A DNA stretch of 11,637 bases from Candidatus Pacearchaeota archaeon (GTDB lineage Archaea; Nanobdellota; Nanobdellia; Pacearchaeales; UBA284). Shown one piece after another: positions 1 through 6,357 of this stretch (within the stretch, counting starts at the first letter, position 1; each line of letters opens with the position of its first letter). The position numbers and the translations under genes are program-made. The notes under the pieces are model-generated. The model ran no database searches. It was given only the letters and a program-made list of their open reading frames with translations, and was not told where the DNA came from. The stretch spans positions 1 to 11,637 of the forward strand of contig JAIMAW010000010.1 in NCBI GenBank assembly GCA_023511755.1. Reading direction: 5' to 3'.

Positions 1-551
1 ATGCAATATATTGTTGCTTGCGGGTCATATTTCCTTTTCATTTCGCCTGGCCTTCTACTCCCAGTCTTGAAATCCCTTATCAAAGGCAATCCTGTTGTTT
101 TATCTATCCTTATTTCATCTATTCTCCCGTTAAACCATCTCCCATCAATCTGAAAGGGCTCTATTGGATATTCAGCTGCAATCGGTGGCCCATCGTTCAC
201 GATTGTTTCATAAACTTTGTAGCATATATCCCAAACATCATTAGCGAGGATGTATTTTTCCTTATCATCTTTCCATTCTATCTGCTTCCCTCGCAGAGTA
301 CCTCTCCTAGCAACGTAATCAAACTTTGCTTTAGATGCATTCGCAAAAGCCTCTGCGCTTTTATAACGCGGCCTCAGCAATCCTGTTTGCTTGTCCCTAA
401 CCCAAAAATGTTTTTCCATATCTTCATGTATACGAATTCCAACCGCCATCGGCCCAGTTAAGATCTCGGGAACTTTTTGTACATAAATAAGATGGTACAT
501 AAGCCGGCAATCAGAGGCCTTATCGAGCTTTGTAGGATTCCATATAGTCAT
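1..551 (-). CDS. PD-(D/E)XK (RecB/Cas4-fold) nuclease, C-terminus cut by window edge
   Basis: An open frame on the minus strand starts at the ATG 551-549 and runs off the left edge after 183 codons. It carries the RecB/Cas4-type nuclease signature. His42 lies in 'GIRIHE' (motif I region). Asp145 lies in 'GRIDEIRID' (motif II). Asp160-Phe-Lys162 in 'RDFKTGS' forms the D-x-K core. Gln178 and Tyr182 in 'QATIY' match the QxxxY motif after the core. Cys15, in an N-terminal helix 'DCRLMYHLIY', sits where Cas4/AddB-like enzymes place the first Fe-S cysteine; any other cluster cysteines would lie beyond the edge. The family cuts single-stranded or branched DNA using divalent metal. The start is supported by a TATA-like box about 45 bases upstream. 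No cas genes or repeats are visible, so a general repair or end-processing role is as likely as a CRISPR role. The fold call is firm; the specific enzyme is not. Confidence 0.85.
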   Translation of the reverse strand, partial: MTIWNPTKLDKASDCRLMYHLIYVQKVPEILTGPMAVGIRIHEDMEKHFWVRDKQTGLLRPRYKSAEAFANASKAKFDYVARRGTLRGKQIEWKDDKEKYILANDVWDICYKVYETIVNDGPPIAAEYPIEPFQIDGRWFNGRIDEIRIDKTTGLPLIRDFKTGSRRPGEMKRKYDPQATIYC

Positions 552-587
552 TTTTCCCGGTCTTCTCCTAGCGAAGTTAATAAAGAG

Positions 588-600
588 GTGTATTTAAAAT
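588..600 (-). promoter_or_regulatory. TATA-like box for the nuclease gene
   Basis: Read on the minus strand, TTTTAAATAC is a good archaeal box A. Its centre is about 45 bases upstream of the ATG at 551, which predicts a start site near 568-570 and a leader of about 20 nt. A purine-rich GGAGA lies within that leader. Confidence 0.55.
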
Positions 601-662
601 TAATTAGATTCAAGAATAACCATCGAGAAAGGTGTTAAAATAAATGTATACGCATCCAAAAA

Positions 663-1571
663 TCATTTCCCTTTTTTAACAGTTTTTGCTACCTTTGCTG
701 AGCCCGTTATCCTTGGCTTGCTGCCCTCTGACTTTTCTAGAGTCTCTGCTAAAGATCTTGTCTTAGGAATTTTTGTTTTCATCTCTTCGCTTAGCTCTCT
801 GAGCTCCTTGACAGAACTCGTAAGAGGCTCAACTATTTTGCTAAAAGCTCCCTCGAGTGCTTGTACCTCTGTACCAAGAGACCTGATTCCGCGACCATAA
901 CTTTCGACTCGTTCCATCATCGCTGCCTGAAGCTTATCAAATGCCATCTCCATCCTCTTTATCCTCTCTTCAACGCTATTCATCCTCGCCTCAATGTATC
1001 TCTTGAACTCGCCGATATCTCCTACTTGCTCAACGAACTCGCGCCACTTTTCACTAATTATTTCTTCTGCCAACTCTTCCATGCCTTCCACAGGGGCTGT
1101 TGCAACCGATTCATAGGCAGGATAAGTATAAGGGTATCCACCAGCGCTCTCTTCTACAGGAGCCTGTTCAGCCGGCGCATATTGCGGCACATACTCTGGA
1201 GGATATTCCGCGGGCCCCTCTTCCACAGCGGTTTCTGTCTCTGCAACGCCGGCCGGGGCAGGCGCATAATAAGAGTATTGCTCTGCTGCTTCTTCGCCTT
1301 CGGCACCGCGGACCGCTTCTTCTTGCGATAATATTGAAGGCATCATCTCCTCACCAGAAGGGGCAGGAGCGTAGCCATATTCGGTTGCTTCTTCGCTATC
1401 TGCGATGCCAGCCGTTTTTTCAAGCTCCATCTTTATCCTGGCCTGGTTCATCGCATCATTAATTTGCGTTGGACTGTAACCTTGCTCCCTAAGATGTCTT
1501 ATTATATCCGCATCATTATATCCTTGTTTACTAAGGTTTATCACTTCCCTAACGGGCATCTCTTTTGCCAT
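663..1571 (-). CDS. coiled-coil protein with N-terminal helical repeat and Ala/Pro/Tyr-rich linker, secretion/pilus-associated (function unknown)
   Basis: 302 aa with four visible zones. Residues 5-47 form two similar short helical units ('LSKQGYNDADIIRHLREQGY' and the following 'SPTQINDAMNQARIK'), like a small UBA- or HTH-type bundle. Residues 58-165 are an acidic, low-complexity linker with recurrent 'YAPAP' units (Y67, Y102) and a 'MMPSIL' patch at 76-81. Residues 165-268 are predicted long amphipathic helices, probably a coiled coil. Residues 280-302 are a basic tail ending in KKGK. There is no signal peptide or membrane helix. It lies 55 nt downstream of the 130-aa coiled-coil gene on the same strand and is divergent from the secretion ATPase, so a structural or adaptor role in that machine is plausible. 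From memory, similar proteins recur in DPANN genomes without assigned function. The A/T-rich stretch at 1594-1606 could serve as its own TATA box. Confidence 0.85.
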   Translation of the reverse strand: MAKEMPVREVINLSKQGYNDADIIRHLREQGYSPTQINDAMNQARIKMELEKTAGIADSEEATEYGYAPAPSGEEMMPSILSQEEAVRGAEGEEAAEQYSYYAPAPAGVAETETAVEEGPAEYPPEYVPQYAPAEQAPVEESAGGYPYTYPAYESVATAPVEGMEELAEEIISEKWREFVEQVGDIGEFKRYIEARMNSVEERIKRMEMAFDKLQAAMMERVESYGRGIRSLGTEVQALEGAFSKIVEPLTSSVKELRELSEEMKTKIPKTRSLAETLEKSEGSKPRITGSAKVAKTVKKGK

Positions 1572-1589
1572 TTTTTATTTGTATCAGCT

Positions 1590-1608
1590 ACTTTTTTATT
1601 TTTATTGA
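1590..1608 (-). promoter_or_regulatory. weak TATA-like element for the 302-aa gene
   Basis: On the minus strand the 55-nt gap holds an AATAAAAATAAAAAAG tract centred about 29 bases before the ATG at 1571. The position would suit a leaderless transcript, but the composition is simply A-rich, so this is weak. Confidence 0.3.
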
Positions 1609-1626
1609 ATTTCCGTAAAGTTCGAA

Positions 1627-2019
1627 CTATTCTTCTACAGGGATTATTCCCTCCTCTTTCTCCTTTATTGCTTTGTTCACTATTCTCCTAACATCTTCGA
1701 GGGTTGCGAACTTTAAAGGCTCGAATAGCTTCATGTAGCGCTCCATAACTTTTAGCTCTTCTCGTCTTGCAAATTCGGCGCTCTCGTGCATGATATGCTC
1801 TCCTATCTCCTTTAATCTATCGTTCTCGTTCTTCAATGTCCTTATCTCATCTCTCAAAACCGAAATTTCTTTGTTAGTTCTGTCTCCCTGCTTCAGCAAG
1901 GTCTGGCTTATGGCAGCTAGCCTCTCGTAGACCCCCCTAATCTTTTCCTCCATATCATTTATTCTAGTTCCAAATTCTGCAAGAAGTGCTGAAACAGCTC
2001 CTAATTCTCGCTCATCCAT
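1627..2019 (-). CDS. small coiled-coil protein, secretion/pilus-associated (function unknown)
   Basis: 130 aa, soluble and highly charged. Residues 1-85 show heptad-like spacing typical of a coiled coil (for example the segments around 'ISVLRDEIRTLKNENDRLKE'). A distinct C-terminal segment (about 90-122) contains 'RYMKLFEPLKFATLEDVRRI', which looks like a short conserved helical motif rather than coil; I recall comparable 'PLxFxTxxEVxR' endings in uncharacterised DPANN proteins. The start is supported by an AGAGGT Shine-Dalgarno 8 nt before the ATG and a clear TATA/BRE further upstream. It is first in a two-gene minus-strand unit with the 302-aa coiled-coil gene, back to back with the secretion ATPase. 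A scaffold role comparable to the ArlC/D/E accessory proteins of archaella is inference only; I see no definite sequence match to those. Confidence 0.82.
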   Translation of the reverse strand: MDERELGAVSALLAEFGTRINDMEEKIRGVYERLAAISQTLLKQGDRTNKEISVLRDEIRTLKNENDRLKEIGEHIMHESAEFARREELKVMERYMKLFEPLKFATLEDVRRIVNKAIKEKEEGIIPVEE

Positions 2020-2079
2020 CTTTATATACCTCTTTGTCTTTCACGCTCTTTTTGCCCTATGTTCTTAAAAGAAATTTTG

Positions 2080-2095
2080 ATTTAAATACTTTCTG
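2080..2095 (-). promoter_or_regulatory. BRE/TATA promoter of the coiled-coil pair
   Basis: On the minus strand GAAAG followed by TATTTAAA is a textbook archaeal BRE plus box A. It is centred near 2085, which predicts transcription starting around 2058 and a leader of about 40 nt. That leader would contain the AGAGGT Shine-Dalgarno before the ATG at 2019. Confidence 0.65.
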
Positions 2096-2115
2096 ACTTC
2101 TTTTCCTTACACCGA

Positions 2116-2151
2116 GAGTTTATTATAAACTATTAACATAATAATTAAAAA
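2116..2151 (+). promoter_or_regulatory. candidate promoter(s) of the secretion ATPase, with a 13-bp palindrome
   Basis: Two A/T-rich boxes are possible: TTTATTATA at 2119-2127, and ATAATTAAAA at 2141-2150. The first is embedded in the perfect inverted repeat GTTTAT-T-ATAAAC (2118-2130), which could be a regulator site or simply a symmetric TATA box. Either would give a leader of roughly 25-45 nt before the ATG at 2197. Confidence 0.45.
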
Positions 2152-2185
2152 CCGCTAGTGTCTAATAAGGTGTAAGAATGCAAAA

Positions 2186-2190
2186 GAGGG
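2186..2190 (+). promoter_or_regulatory. Shine-Dalgarno of the secretion ATPase
   Basis: GAGGG ends 6 nt before the ATG at 2197 and decides the start; an in-frame stop at 2173-2175 prevents a longer protein beginning at an upstream ATG. A second SD-like AAGGTG (2167-2172) precedes an out-of-frame ATG at 2178 whose 73-codon frame has no recognisable protein character. Confidence 0.6.
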
Positions 2191-2196
2191 AAGAAG

Positions 2197-4488
2197 ATGA
2201 TATTCAAACCCGACACGAAACTTTATGCTTACGAGGTAACAAGAGAGGCTGGGCAGGATGTGATGTATATAAACTATCTCGGCGCGCCTTATGTTCCGAG
2301 CCTTGCAGATTCCCCTATTGTAATGGCCCGCACAATAGATTATTTAATAGAATCTCCGAGTGTCTCGAGAGTAGTATTCGTACAGCAGAGGAATTATAAC
2401 TATGATTTCAGGGAAGTTTCATTACTTATGGAAGTTGGCCAGCTGTACGTCCACTTGATCAAGCAGGAAAAAGTTCTCGAGACATCTACCCTAGAACCTT
2501 ACAGATGCAAAAAGCACCTGCCCCAGAGATATGACACTATGCGTTACCTTGTGCTAACTCTCTTGAAGCAAGACCCTATTTCCTGTTATGTCGAAGCCAA
2601 AAGACTTTTGAGAGAAGAGAGAATAGCTGCAAGGAGGATGCCAAAAGAAGAGCAGCTGTGTGAAGCCCATTATATAAGGCTCCTAACGAAAATAGTATCG
2701 ATGATAGAAAATTTAACAATAGTCCGTCAGGTAAAGGATGCCCTTCTTGGTTTCAAAGTCGGAGACAGGACAATTTACAAGGAGATTTTCAGGCCAGAAA
2801 TAGTTCCCAATTTCACTTTCACAAGGCTGATGGCCTCATTTCCGCCAGAGGCAGAAATAGTAGACCATTATGAAATAGGCCCAGAGCACGACAAAAGCAC
2901 TGTCACGATCCTGCATATCCCCGGCAAAACAAAGGATATTTATCACTTAATGGCCCCTGAATTTACGTTATCCGAAGACCTCCAGTCTTTGGTTAACCTG
3001 GCCCGGAATGTTCTGCTTGAGCATAAGCCGAAAGCAGAGGAGTTTGTTGACCCGGCAAGAATAAGGCAGGTATTCTTCAATATCGCCAGGGATCTTCTTA
3101 GGGAGCTGGCCACAACAAAAAAAATAAGCTTAACATACAGGCAGATAAACAAGCTTGCCACCATCCTCGTAAGGCATACAATAGGCTTCGGACTCATAGA
3201 GGTTCTTCTCCAGGATGAAAAACTGCAAGATATTGTAATCAACTCGCCGATAGGCCTAGTCCCCATCTTTGTCAGGCATCAAGATTTCGACGAGTGTGAC
3301 ACGAATATAATGCCGAGCCACGAAGATGCTGAGTCGTGGGCTGCAAAGTTCAGGATGATGTCAGGCAGACCTCTCGATGAGGCTAACCCTGTCCTCGACA
3401 CTGAATTGATAATTGGAACAGCCAGAGCGAGAGTTGCGATAATTCAGCAACCTCTTTCACCTTACGGCCTCGCTTATGCATTGAGACGCCACAGGGAAAA
3501 ACCATGGACCCTGCCCCTCTATATCAATAACAGAATGCTAAACCCCCTAGCAGCAGGCCTCTTATCCTTCCTAATAGACGGCTCGAGAACAATGATTATC
3601 GCAGGAACAAGGAGCTCTGGCAAAACATCCTTGCTCGGAGCTTGTATGCTAGAGATAATGCCACGATACAGAATAATTGTTGTAGAGGGGACCATGGAAC
3701 TACCAGTTGTTGCGCTCCGCGATTTGGGTTACGACATTCTCAGAATGAAAGTGCGAGAAGCCTTGGCACGAGAGTCTGCCGAACTCGGCGCAGCCGAGGG
3801 CATAAGAACCTCGTTGAGACTTGGCGATTCTTCTTTGATTGTCGGGGAAGTGAGGAGTGAAGAGGCGTTGGCTTTGTATGAAGCTATGCGCGTCGGTGCC
3901 CTGGCCAATGTAGTAGCAGGCACAATCCACGGAGCTTCTCCTTACGGAGTATTCGACAGGGTCGTCAATGATTTGAAAGTGCCCGCGACTAGTTTCAAGG
4001 CCACGGACCTAATTGTAATATGCAATCCAATAAAAAGCCCCGACGGGTTGCACAGGTGGAGACGTGTCTTGCAGATGAGCGAAGTCAGAAAACACTGGAC
4101 AACAGACCCCAGCGTTGAAGCTGGCTTCGTTGACTTGATGAGATATGATGTAAACAAAGATGAGCTTGTGCCTACGGATGACCTAATCAACGGAGAGTCG
4201 GACATCCTCAAGGATATTGCAGGAAATGTAAGGGGGTGGGCCGGCTCGTGGGATGCTGTCTGGGACAATATAATCTTAAGGGCAAAGATAAAAGAAGAAA
4301 TTGTTAATGTAGCAAAAAAATTGAAGAGGCCCGAACTGCTAGAGGCACCGGCGGTGGTCAGGTTCAACAATATGTTCCACTACATAAGCGATAAGGTAAG
4401 GCAAGAGATAGGGCTGCCGGAAGGCAAAAGAGTATTCAAAGAGTGGCAGGACTGGCTCAGGCAGGAGCTAAAAAAGAAAACATTATAA
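2197..4488 (+). CDS. type II/IV secretion system ATPase (pilus/archaellum-type, GspE/TadA/ArlI superfamily)
   Basis: 763 aa, much longer than ArlI or TadA (about 450-550). The C-terminal motor has Walker A G470-TRSSGKT-477, an Asp-box equivalent around E497 ('VVEGTMEL', with Gly where an Asp is usual), Walker B 'SLIVGEVRS' with catalytic Glu551, and His box 'GTIH' at 575-578. Residues 286-460 match the PAS-like N2 domain that precedes the motor in this superfamily. About 200 N-terminal residues are additional, with the cysteine/histidine pairs C104-x2-H107 and C155-x2-H158 that could bind metal. A further tail after about residue 640 is also unusual. Such hexameric ATPases sit on the cytoplasmic face and power assembly of pilin-like filaments or secretion, normally with a TadC/GspF membrane platform that is not seen here. 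The next gene begins 22 nt downstream. The superfamily is certain; the particular filament or substrate is unknown. Confidence 0.95.
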   Translation: MIFKPDTKLYAYEVTREAGQDVMYINYLGAPYVPSLADSPIVMARTIDYLIESPSVSRVVFVQQRNYNYDFREVSLLMEVGQLYVHLIKQEKVLETSTLEPYRCKKHLPQRYDTMRYLVLTLLKQDPISCYVEAKRLLREERIAARRMPKEEQLCEAHYIRLLTKIVSMIENLTIVRQVKDALLGFKVGDRTIYKEIFRPEIVPNFTFTRLMASFPPEAEIVDHYEIGPEHDKSTVTILHIPGKTKDIYHLMAPEFTLSEDLQSLVNLARNVLLEHKPKAEEFVDPARIRQVFFNIARDLLRELATTKKISLTYRQINKLATILVRHTIGFGLIEVLLQDEKLQDIVINSPIGLVPIFVRHQDFDECDTNIMPSHEDAESWAAKFRMMSGRPLDEANPVLDTELIIGTARARVAIIQQPLSPYGLAYALRRHREKPWTLPLYINNRMLNPLAAGLLSFLIDGSRTMIIAGTRSSGKTSLLGACMLEIMPRYRIIVVEGTMELPVVALRDLGYDILRMKVREALARESAELGAAEGIRTSLRLGDSSLIVGEVRSEEALALYEAMRVGALANVVAGTIHGASPYGVFDRVVNDLKVPATSFKATDLIVICNPIKSPDGLHRWRRVLQMSEVRKHWTTDPSVEAGFVDLMRYDVNKDELVPTDDLINGESDILKDIAGNVRGWAGSWDAVWDNIILRAKIKEEIVNVAKKLKRPELLEAPAVVRFNNMFHYISDKVRQEIGLPEGKRVFKEWQDWLRQELKKKTL

Positions 4489-4499
4489 AATATATCCTC
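4483..4499 (+). promoter_or_regulatory. TATA-like box overlapping the ATPase stop codon
   Basis: ATTATAAAATATATCC contains the TAA stop of the ATPase gene (4486-4488) and is centred about 20 bases before the ATG at 4511, the spacing expected for a leaderless or near-leaderless transcript. No Shine-Dalgarno precedes that ATG. Confidence 0.5.
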
Positions 4500-4510
4500 T
4501 TTATAGACAG

Positions 4511-5242
4511 ATGGAAAAAAGCAGCAGGGATATTCTTGAAGAAACCATCATACTTATTATAGCATCATTATTCCTAGGCTTCCTAATCTCTCTCGAATTA
4601 GTGTGGCCGAAAATAAGTATTGATGAGTACGCTTTTCTTGAGGGCTCGCTCATATCGTTGCTAATGCTAAGCACTTTTGTTATCGCGCAGAAAGTCGTGG
4701 CATATCATCTTGATTGCAAAATTAAAACCAAGCTAATTAGTTTCCGAAAGTATTGGTTCCAGTCTTACAAAGAAGGCCGCAAGGCAGAACTTCCTTTCGA
4801 GTTCCCTGCCTGGCTACTCTTGCCTTTGGCCATCGCATTACTCACAAATGGGCTAATAAAGTGGCTCGCCATCCTAAACTTCGACATAGAACCAAAAGCA
4901 ACTAGGGCGAGAAGAAAATGGCAGGAGCTTACGGAATCAGATATCGGAAAGATAGCAATAAGCGGGCCAATAGCTGTCATTGCCCTGGGGCTCCTGTTCA
5001 AAATAGCCAATTTCAACGAATACGCATCGCTTTGTGCATGGCTTGCCTTCTTGGCTTTAGTGCCAATAGGTCTTGGCTTCAAAATCCTCAACTCTACCAG
5101 AATAACGTGGGTTTTTTCATTACTCTTCAGTTTTTTTATCCTTTTGCTAATGAATATTTCTGCGCCTTTCGCCACGCTGGTGATGGCCCTCCTCTTGGCT
5201 GCAATGATAACTATTGCTTACTACACGCTTTATGAAGAATAG
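4511..5242 (+). CDS. site-2-protease-like integral membrane protein lacking catalytic residues
   Basis: 243 aa with about six hydrophobic segments (roughly 11-31, 43-62, 98-122, 146-166, 172-190, 199-240). The pattern resembles the short archaeal M50/site-2 protease family. 'IAQKVVAYHLDCKIKTKL' aligns by eye with the 'HExAHKxVAxxxGCxxxFxL' helix, but the metal ligands are replaced (F56-V-I-A-Q60 in place of HExxH). 'GKIAISGPIAVIALGLLF' (146-163) matches the 'GxxxLAGPxxNLxLA' helix. 'VPIGLGFKIL' (184-193) lies where 'PxGPLDGxKIL' is expected, without the Asp. If this alignment is right, it is a pseudoprotease that may act as a membrane scaffold or substrate binder. It follows the secretion ATPase by 22 nt, where a TadC/GspF platform might be expected, but I see no GspF-type signature. 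Membrane protein is near certain; S2P ancestry is moderately sure. Confidence 0.75.
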   Translation: MEKSSRDILEETIILIIASLFLGFLISLELVWPKISIDEYAFLEGSLISLLMLSTFVIAQKVVAYHLDCKIKTKLISFRKYWFQSYKEGRKAELPFEFPAWLLLPLAIALLTNGLIKWLAILNFDIEPKATRARRKWQELTESDIGKIAISGPIAVIALGLLFKIANFNEYASLCAWLAFLALVPIGLGFKILNSTRITWVFSLLFSFFILLLMNISAPFATLVMALLLAAMITIAYYTLYEE

Positions 5243-5288
5243 AAAAGAAAAATTGAATTTAATCCAGAAAGTTTTTAGCGCCTTATTT
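5243..5288. terminator. convergent oligo-T termination region
   Basis: The 46-nt gap between the convergent membrane-protein and spt5 genes has T-runs in both directions: GTTTTTAG and TTATTTTTATT on the plus strand, and AATTTTTCTTTTC when read on the minus strand. That is consistent with archaeal oligo-U termination of both units. There is no strong hairpin. Confidence 0.45.
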
Positions 5289-5753
5289 TTATTCTGATTC
5301 TTCTTCGCCCTCTTCCTTCGTCCTTCTTATAACTTTGACATTATCTATTTTTACTGTAACGGGGATAGGCACAGCCGCTTCGAGCAACTCAACAACAACT
5401 TCTTCTTTCTGCTTGTTTATCCTGACAACTTTCGCTTTCTCTCTTTTGAATGGTTCTGTGAGTATTTCTACAATATCTCCTTTTTCTATGTTTATTTGCG
5501 CGACAACTGGGGCGAGCATAGGCTCTATCTCCCCAAAAACAATTGGCTTCTTGATAAATCCCTTGACATAAGGTAAGTTAAAAACTGCTTGTTCTGCCGT
5601 TTCTATGTCCTGCGCCTCTATGATAATATACCCTCTCAAGCCGTGCGGTCTTGCAAGAGAATAAACCTCTAAGTTTTTTTTCTCGGCTCTTGTAGCTATT
5701 AAATCCGCTGCCTGGTCCTCTTTGTTCGTAGCAACCTTTACTACAAATATCAT
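5289..5753 (-). CDS. spt5: transcription elongation factor Spt5 (NusG)
   Basis: 154 aa, the usual size of archaeal Spt5. The NGN domain occupies about 1-84: 'FVVKVATNKEDQAADLI' at the start, and 'RGYIIIEA' followed by the 'NLPYVKGFI' stretch that is typical of this domain. The KOW domain (about 86-142) begins 'INIEKGDIVEIL' and continues 'EPFKREKAKVVRI', the classic KOW strand-loop. It ends in an acidic tail (EEGEEESE). Spt5 binds the RNA polymerase clamp, with Spt4, to raise processivity. It is the last gene of the ftsZ-secE-lipoprotein-spt5 series on the minus strand, 14 nt after the lipoprotein stop. A TATA-like stretch over that stop may supply an additional promoter. The usual downstream partner rpl11 is not here, because convergent genes begin immediately. 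Confidence 0.95.
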   Translation of the reverse strand: MIFVVKVATNKEDQAADLIATRAEKKNLEVYSLARPHGLRGYIIIEAQDIETAEQAVFNLPYVKGFIKKPIVFGEIEPMLAPVVAQINIEKGDIVEILTEPFKREKAKVVRINKQKEEVVVELLEAAVPIPVTVKIDNVKVIRRTKEEGEEESE

Positions 5754-5760
5754 TCTTATG

Positions 5761-5776
5761 GACTTATTTAATAAAT
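5761..5776 (-). promoter_or_regulatory. TATA-like box overlapping the lipoprotein stop codon, before spt5
   Basis: On the minus strand AATTTATTAAATAAG spans the TAA stop of the lipoprotein gene (5770-5768) and is centred about 17-18 bases before the spt5 ATG at 5753. The spacing is slightly short for a standard leaderless promoter. Confidence 0.35.
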
Positions 5777-6091
5777 TTTATTAGCATAGATGTAATATCC
5801 TATAAAAAGGTCTTTCATAAGCGTACCTTTGACCTTAACTCCTTTGCCCTCTTCTGGCAAGGTCTTGCTGCTTACCGCAATTGTATGCTCGCCGTCCCTC
5901 AACTTGAAACCGGAAAGAGTACCTATTTTAACTGTATCCTTGGCAACCTCCTTAACAACAACTTCCTTGCCAAGATAGCTTTCTGGCTTTTCGTTAATTT
6001 CTTTTATACTTACTTCGCCACACCCGCAAATGAATAGAATAATTGCTAAAAAAACGAGGGTTAAACCTATTTTGCTAAATGCGATTCCCAT
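5768..6091 (-). CDS. predicted small lipoprotein with OB-fold-like domain
   Basis: 107 aa. The N-terminal hydrophobic stretch (8-22, 'IGLTLVFLAIILFIC') is followed by C22-G-C24, a lipobox-like site with either cysteine a candidate for lipidation. The mature part begins 'GEVSIKEINEKPESYLGKEV'. Its alternating strand pattern (V44-K48, V54-I56, F63-R66, I71-V73, G83-G90, Y99-A103) is reminiscent of small archaeal OB-fold lipoproteins, with the phrase 'PESYLGKEVVVKE' typical of that group. It would be anchored on the outer face of the membrane. The gene starts one base after the secE stop, so translation is probably coupled. Its position between secE and spt5 is unusual, and its function cannot be derived from sequence. 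The existence of the gene and the membrane anchor are well supported; the OB-fold is inference. Confidence 0.82.
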   Translation of the reverse strand: MGIAFSKIGLTLVFLAIILFICGCGEVSIKEINEKPESYLGKEVVVKEVAKDTVKIGTLSGFKLRDGEHTIAVSSKTLPEEGKGVKVKGTLMKDLFIGYYIYANKIY

Positions 6092-6092
6092 T

Positions 6093-6293
6093 TTAAAGGA
6101 AAAATAAGGTGAATATGACCCCTATGATAAATCCGATCATGCCAATAGCGAGTATTCCAAGGGCAGACACTTTCGATACCTGCTTGACTTCGAAAGAGTT
6201 TGGCTTTCTTGCTACTCTGAACACTCGGATGCACTTGTTATAAAACTCTCCGAGCGCCCTGAATACTGTTTTTTTTGGCTGTCCCTCTTCCAT
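6093..6293 (-). CDS. secE: preprotein translocase subunit SecE (Sec61 gamma)
   Basis: 66 aa starting MEEGQPKK. A helix 'FRALGEFYNKCIRVFRVARK' lies along the membrane surface and is followed by 'PNSFEVKQVSKV', the conserved amphipathic-to-TM hinge. One C-terminal transmembrane helix (about 43-66) completes the protein. This is the canonical archaeal SecE architecture and length. A longer frame begins at 6374 but would overlap the ftsZ end and add an unexpected extra hydrophobic stretch. The internal ATG at 6293 gives the family length and has a TATA-like box 36 bases upstream, so I choose it. SecE clamps the SecY channel and is essential for protein translocation. It lies between ftsZ (64 nt away) and the lipoprotein gene (1 nt away). 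Confidence 0.9.
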   Translation of the reverse strand: MEEGQPKKTVFRALGEFYNKCIRVFRVARKPNSFEVKQVSKVSALGILAIGMIGFIIGVIFTLFFL

Positions 6294-6321
6294 TTTTAAT
6301 ACAAACAATACAAAAATAAGA

Positions 6322-6335
6322 ACCCTTAAAAACCT
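6322..6335 (-). promoter_or_regulatory. TATA-like box before secE
   Basis: In the 64-nt gap after ftsZ the minus strand reads AAGGTTTTTAAGGG, a reasonable BRE/box A about 36 bases before the secE ATG, predicting a leader of about 10 nt. It supports the shorter secE start. Confidence 0.45.
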
Positions 6336-6357
6336 TGCTCTTCCCCTAAGTCTCTGT

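Noticed and set aside
18..461. 147-codon open frame on the plus strand
   Set aside because: It is antisense to the PD-(D/E)XK nuclease, whose minus-strand frame carries all catalytic motifs. The plus-strand translation is Cys/Phe/Pro-rich without domain character.
2178..2399. 73-codon frame starting at an ATG with a good SD (AAGGTG), upstream of the ATPase start
   Set aside because: It is out of frame with and overlaps the ATPase coding region for most of its length, and has no recognisable composition. An upstream-start regulatory role is conceivable but unsupported.
2197..4488. Assigning the ATPase specifically as archaellum ArlI
   Set aside because: The length, extra N-terminal domain and absence of arl neighbours do not fit ArlI; only the superfamily is supported.
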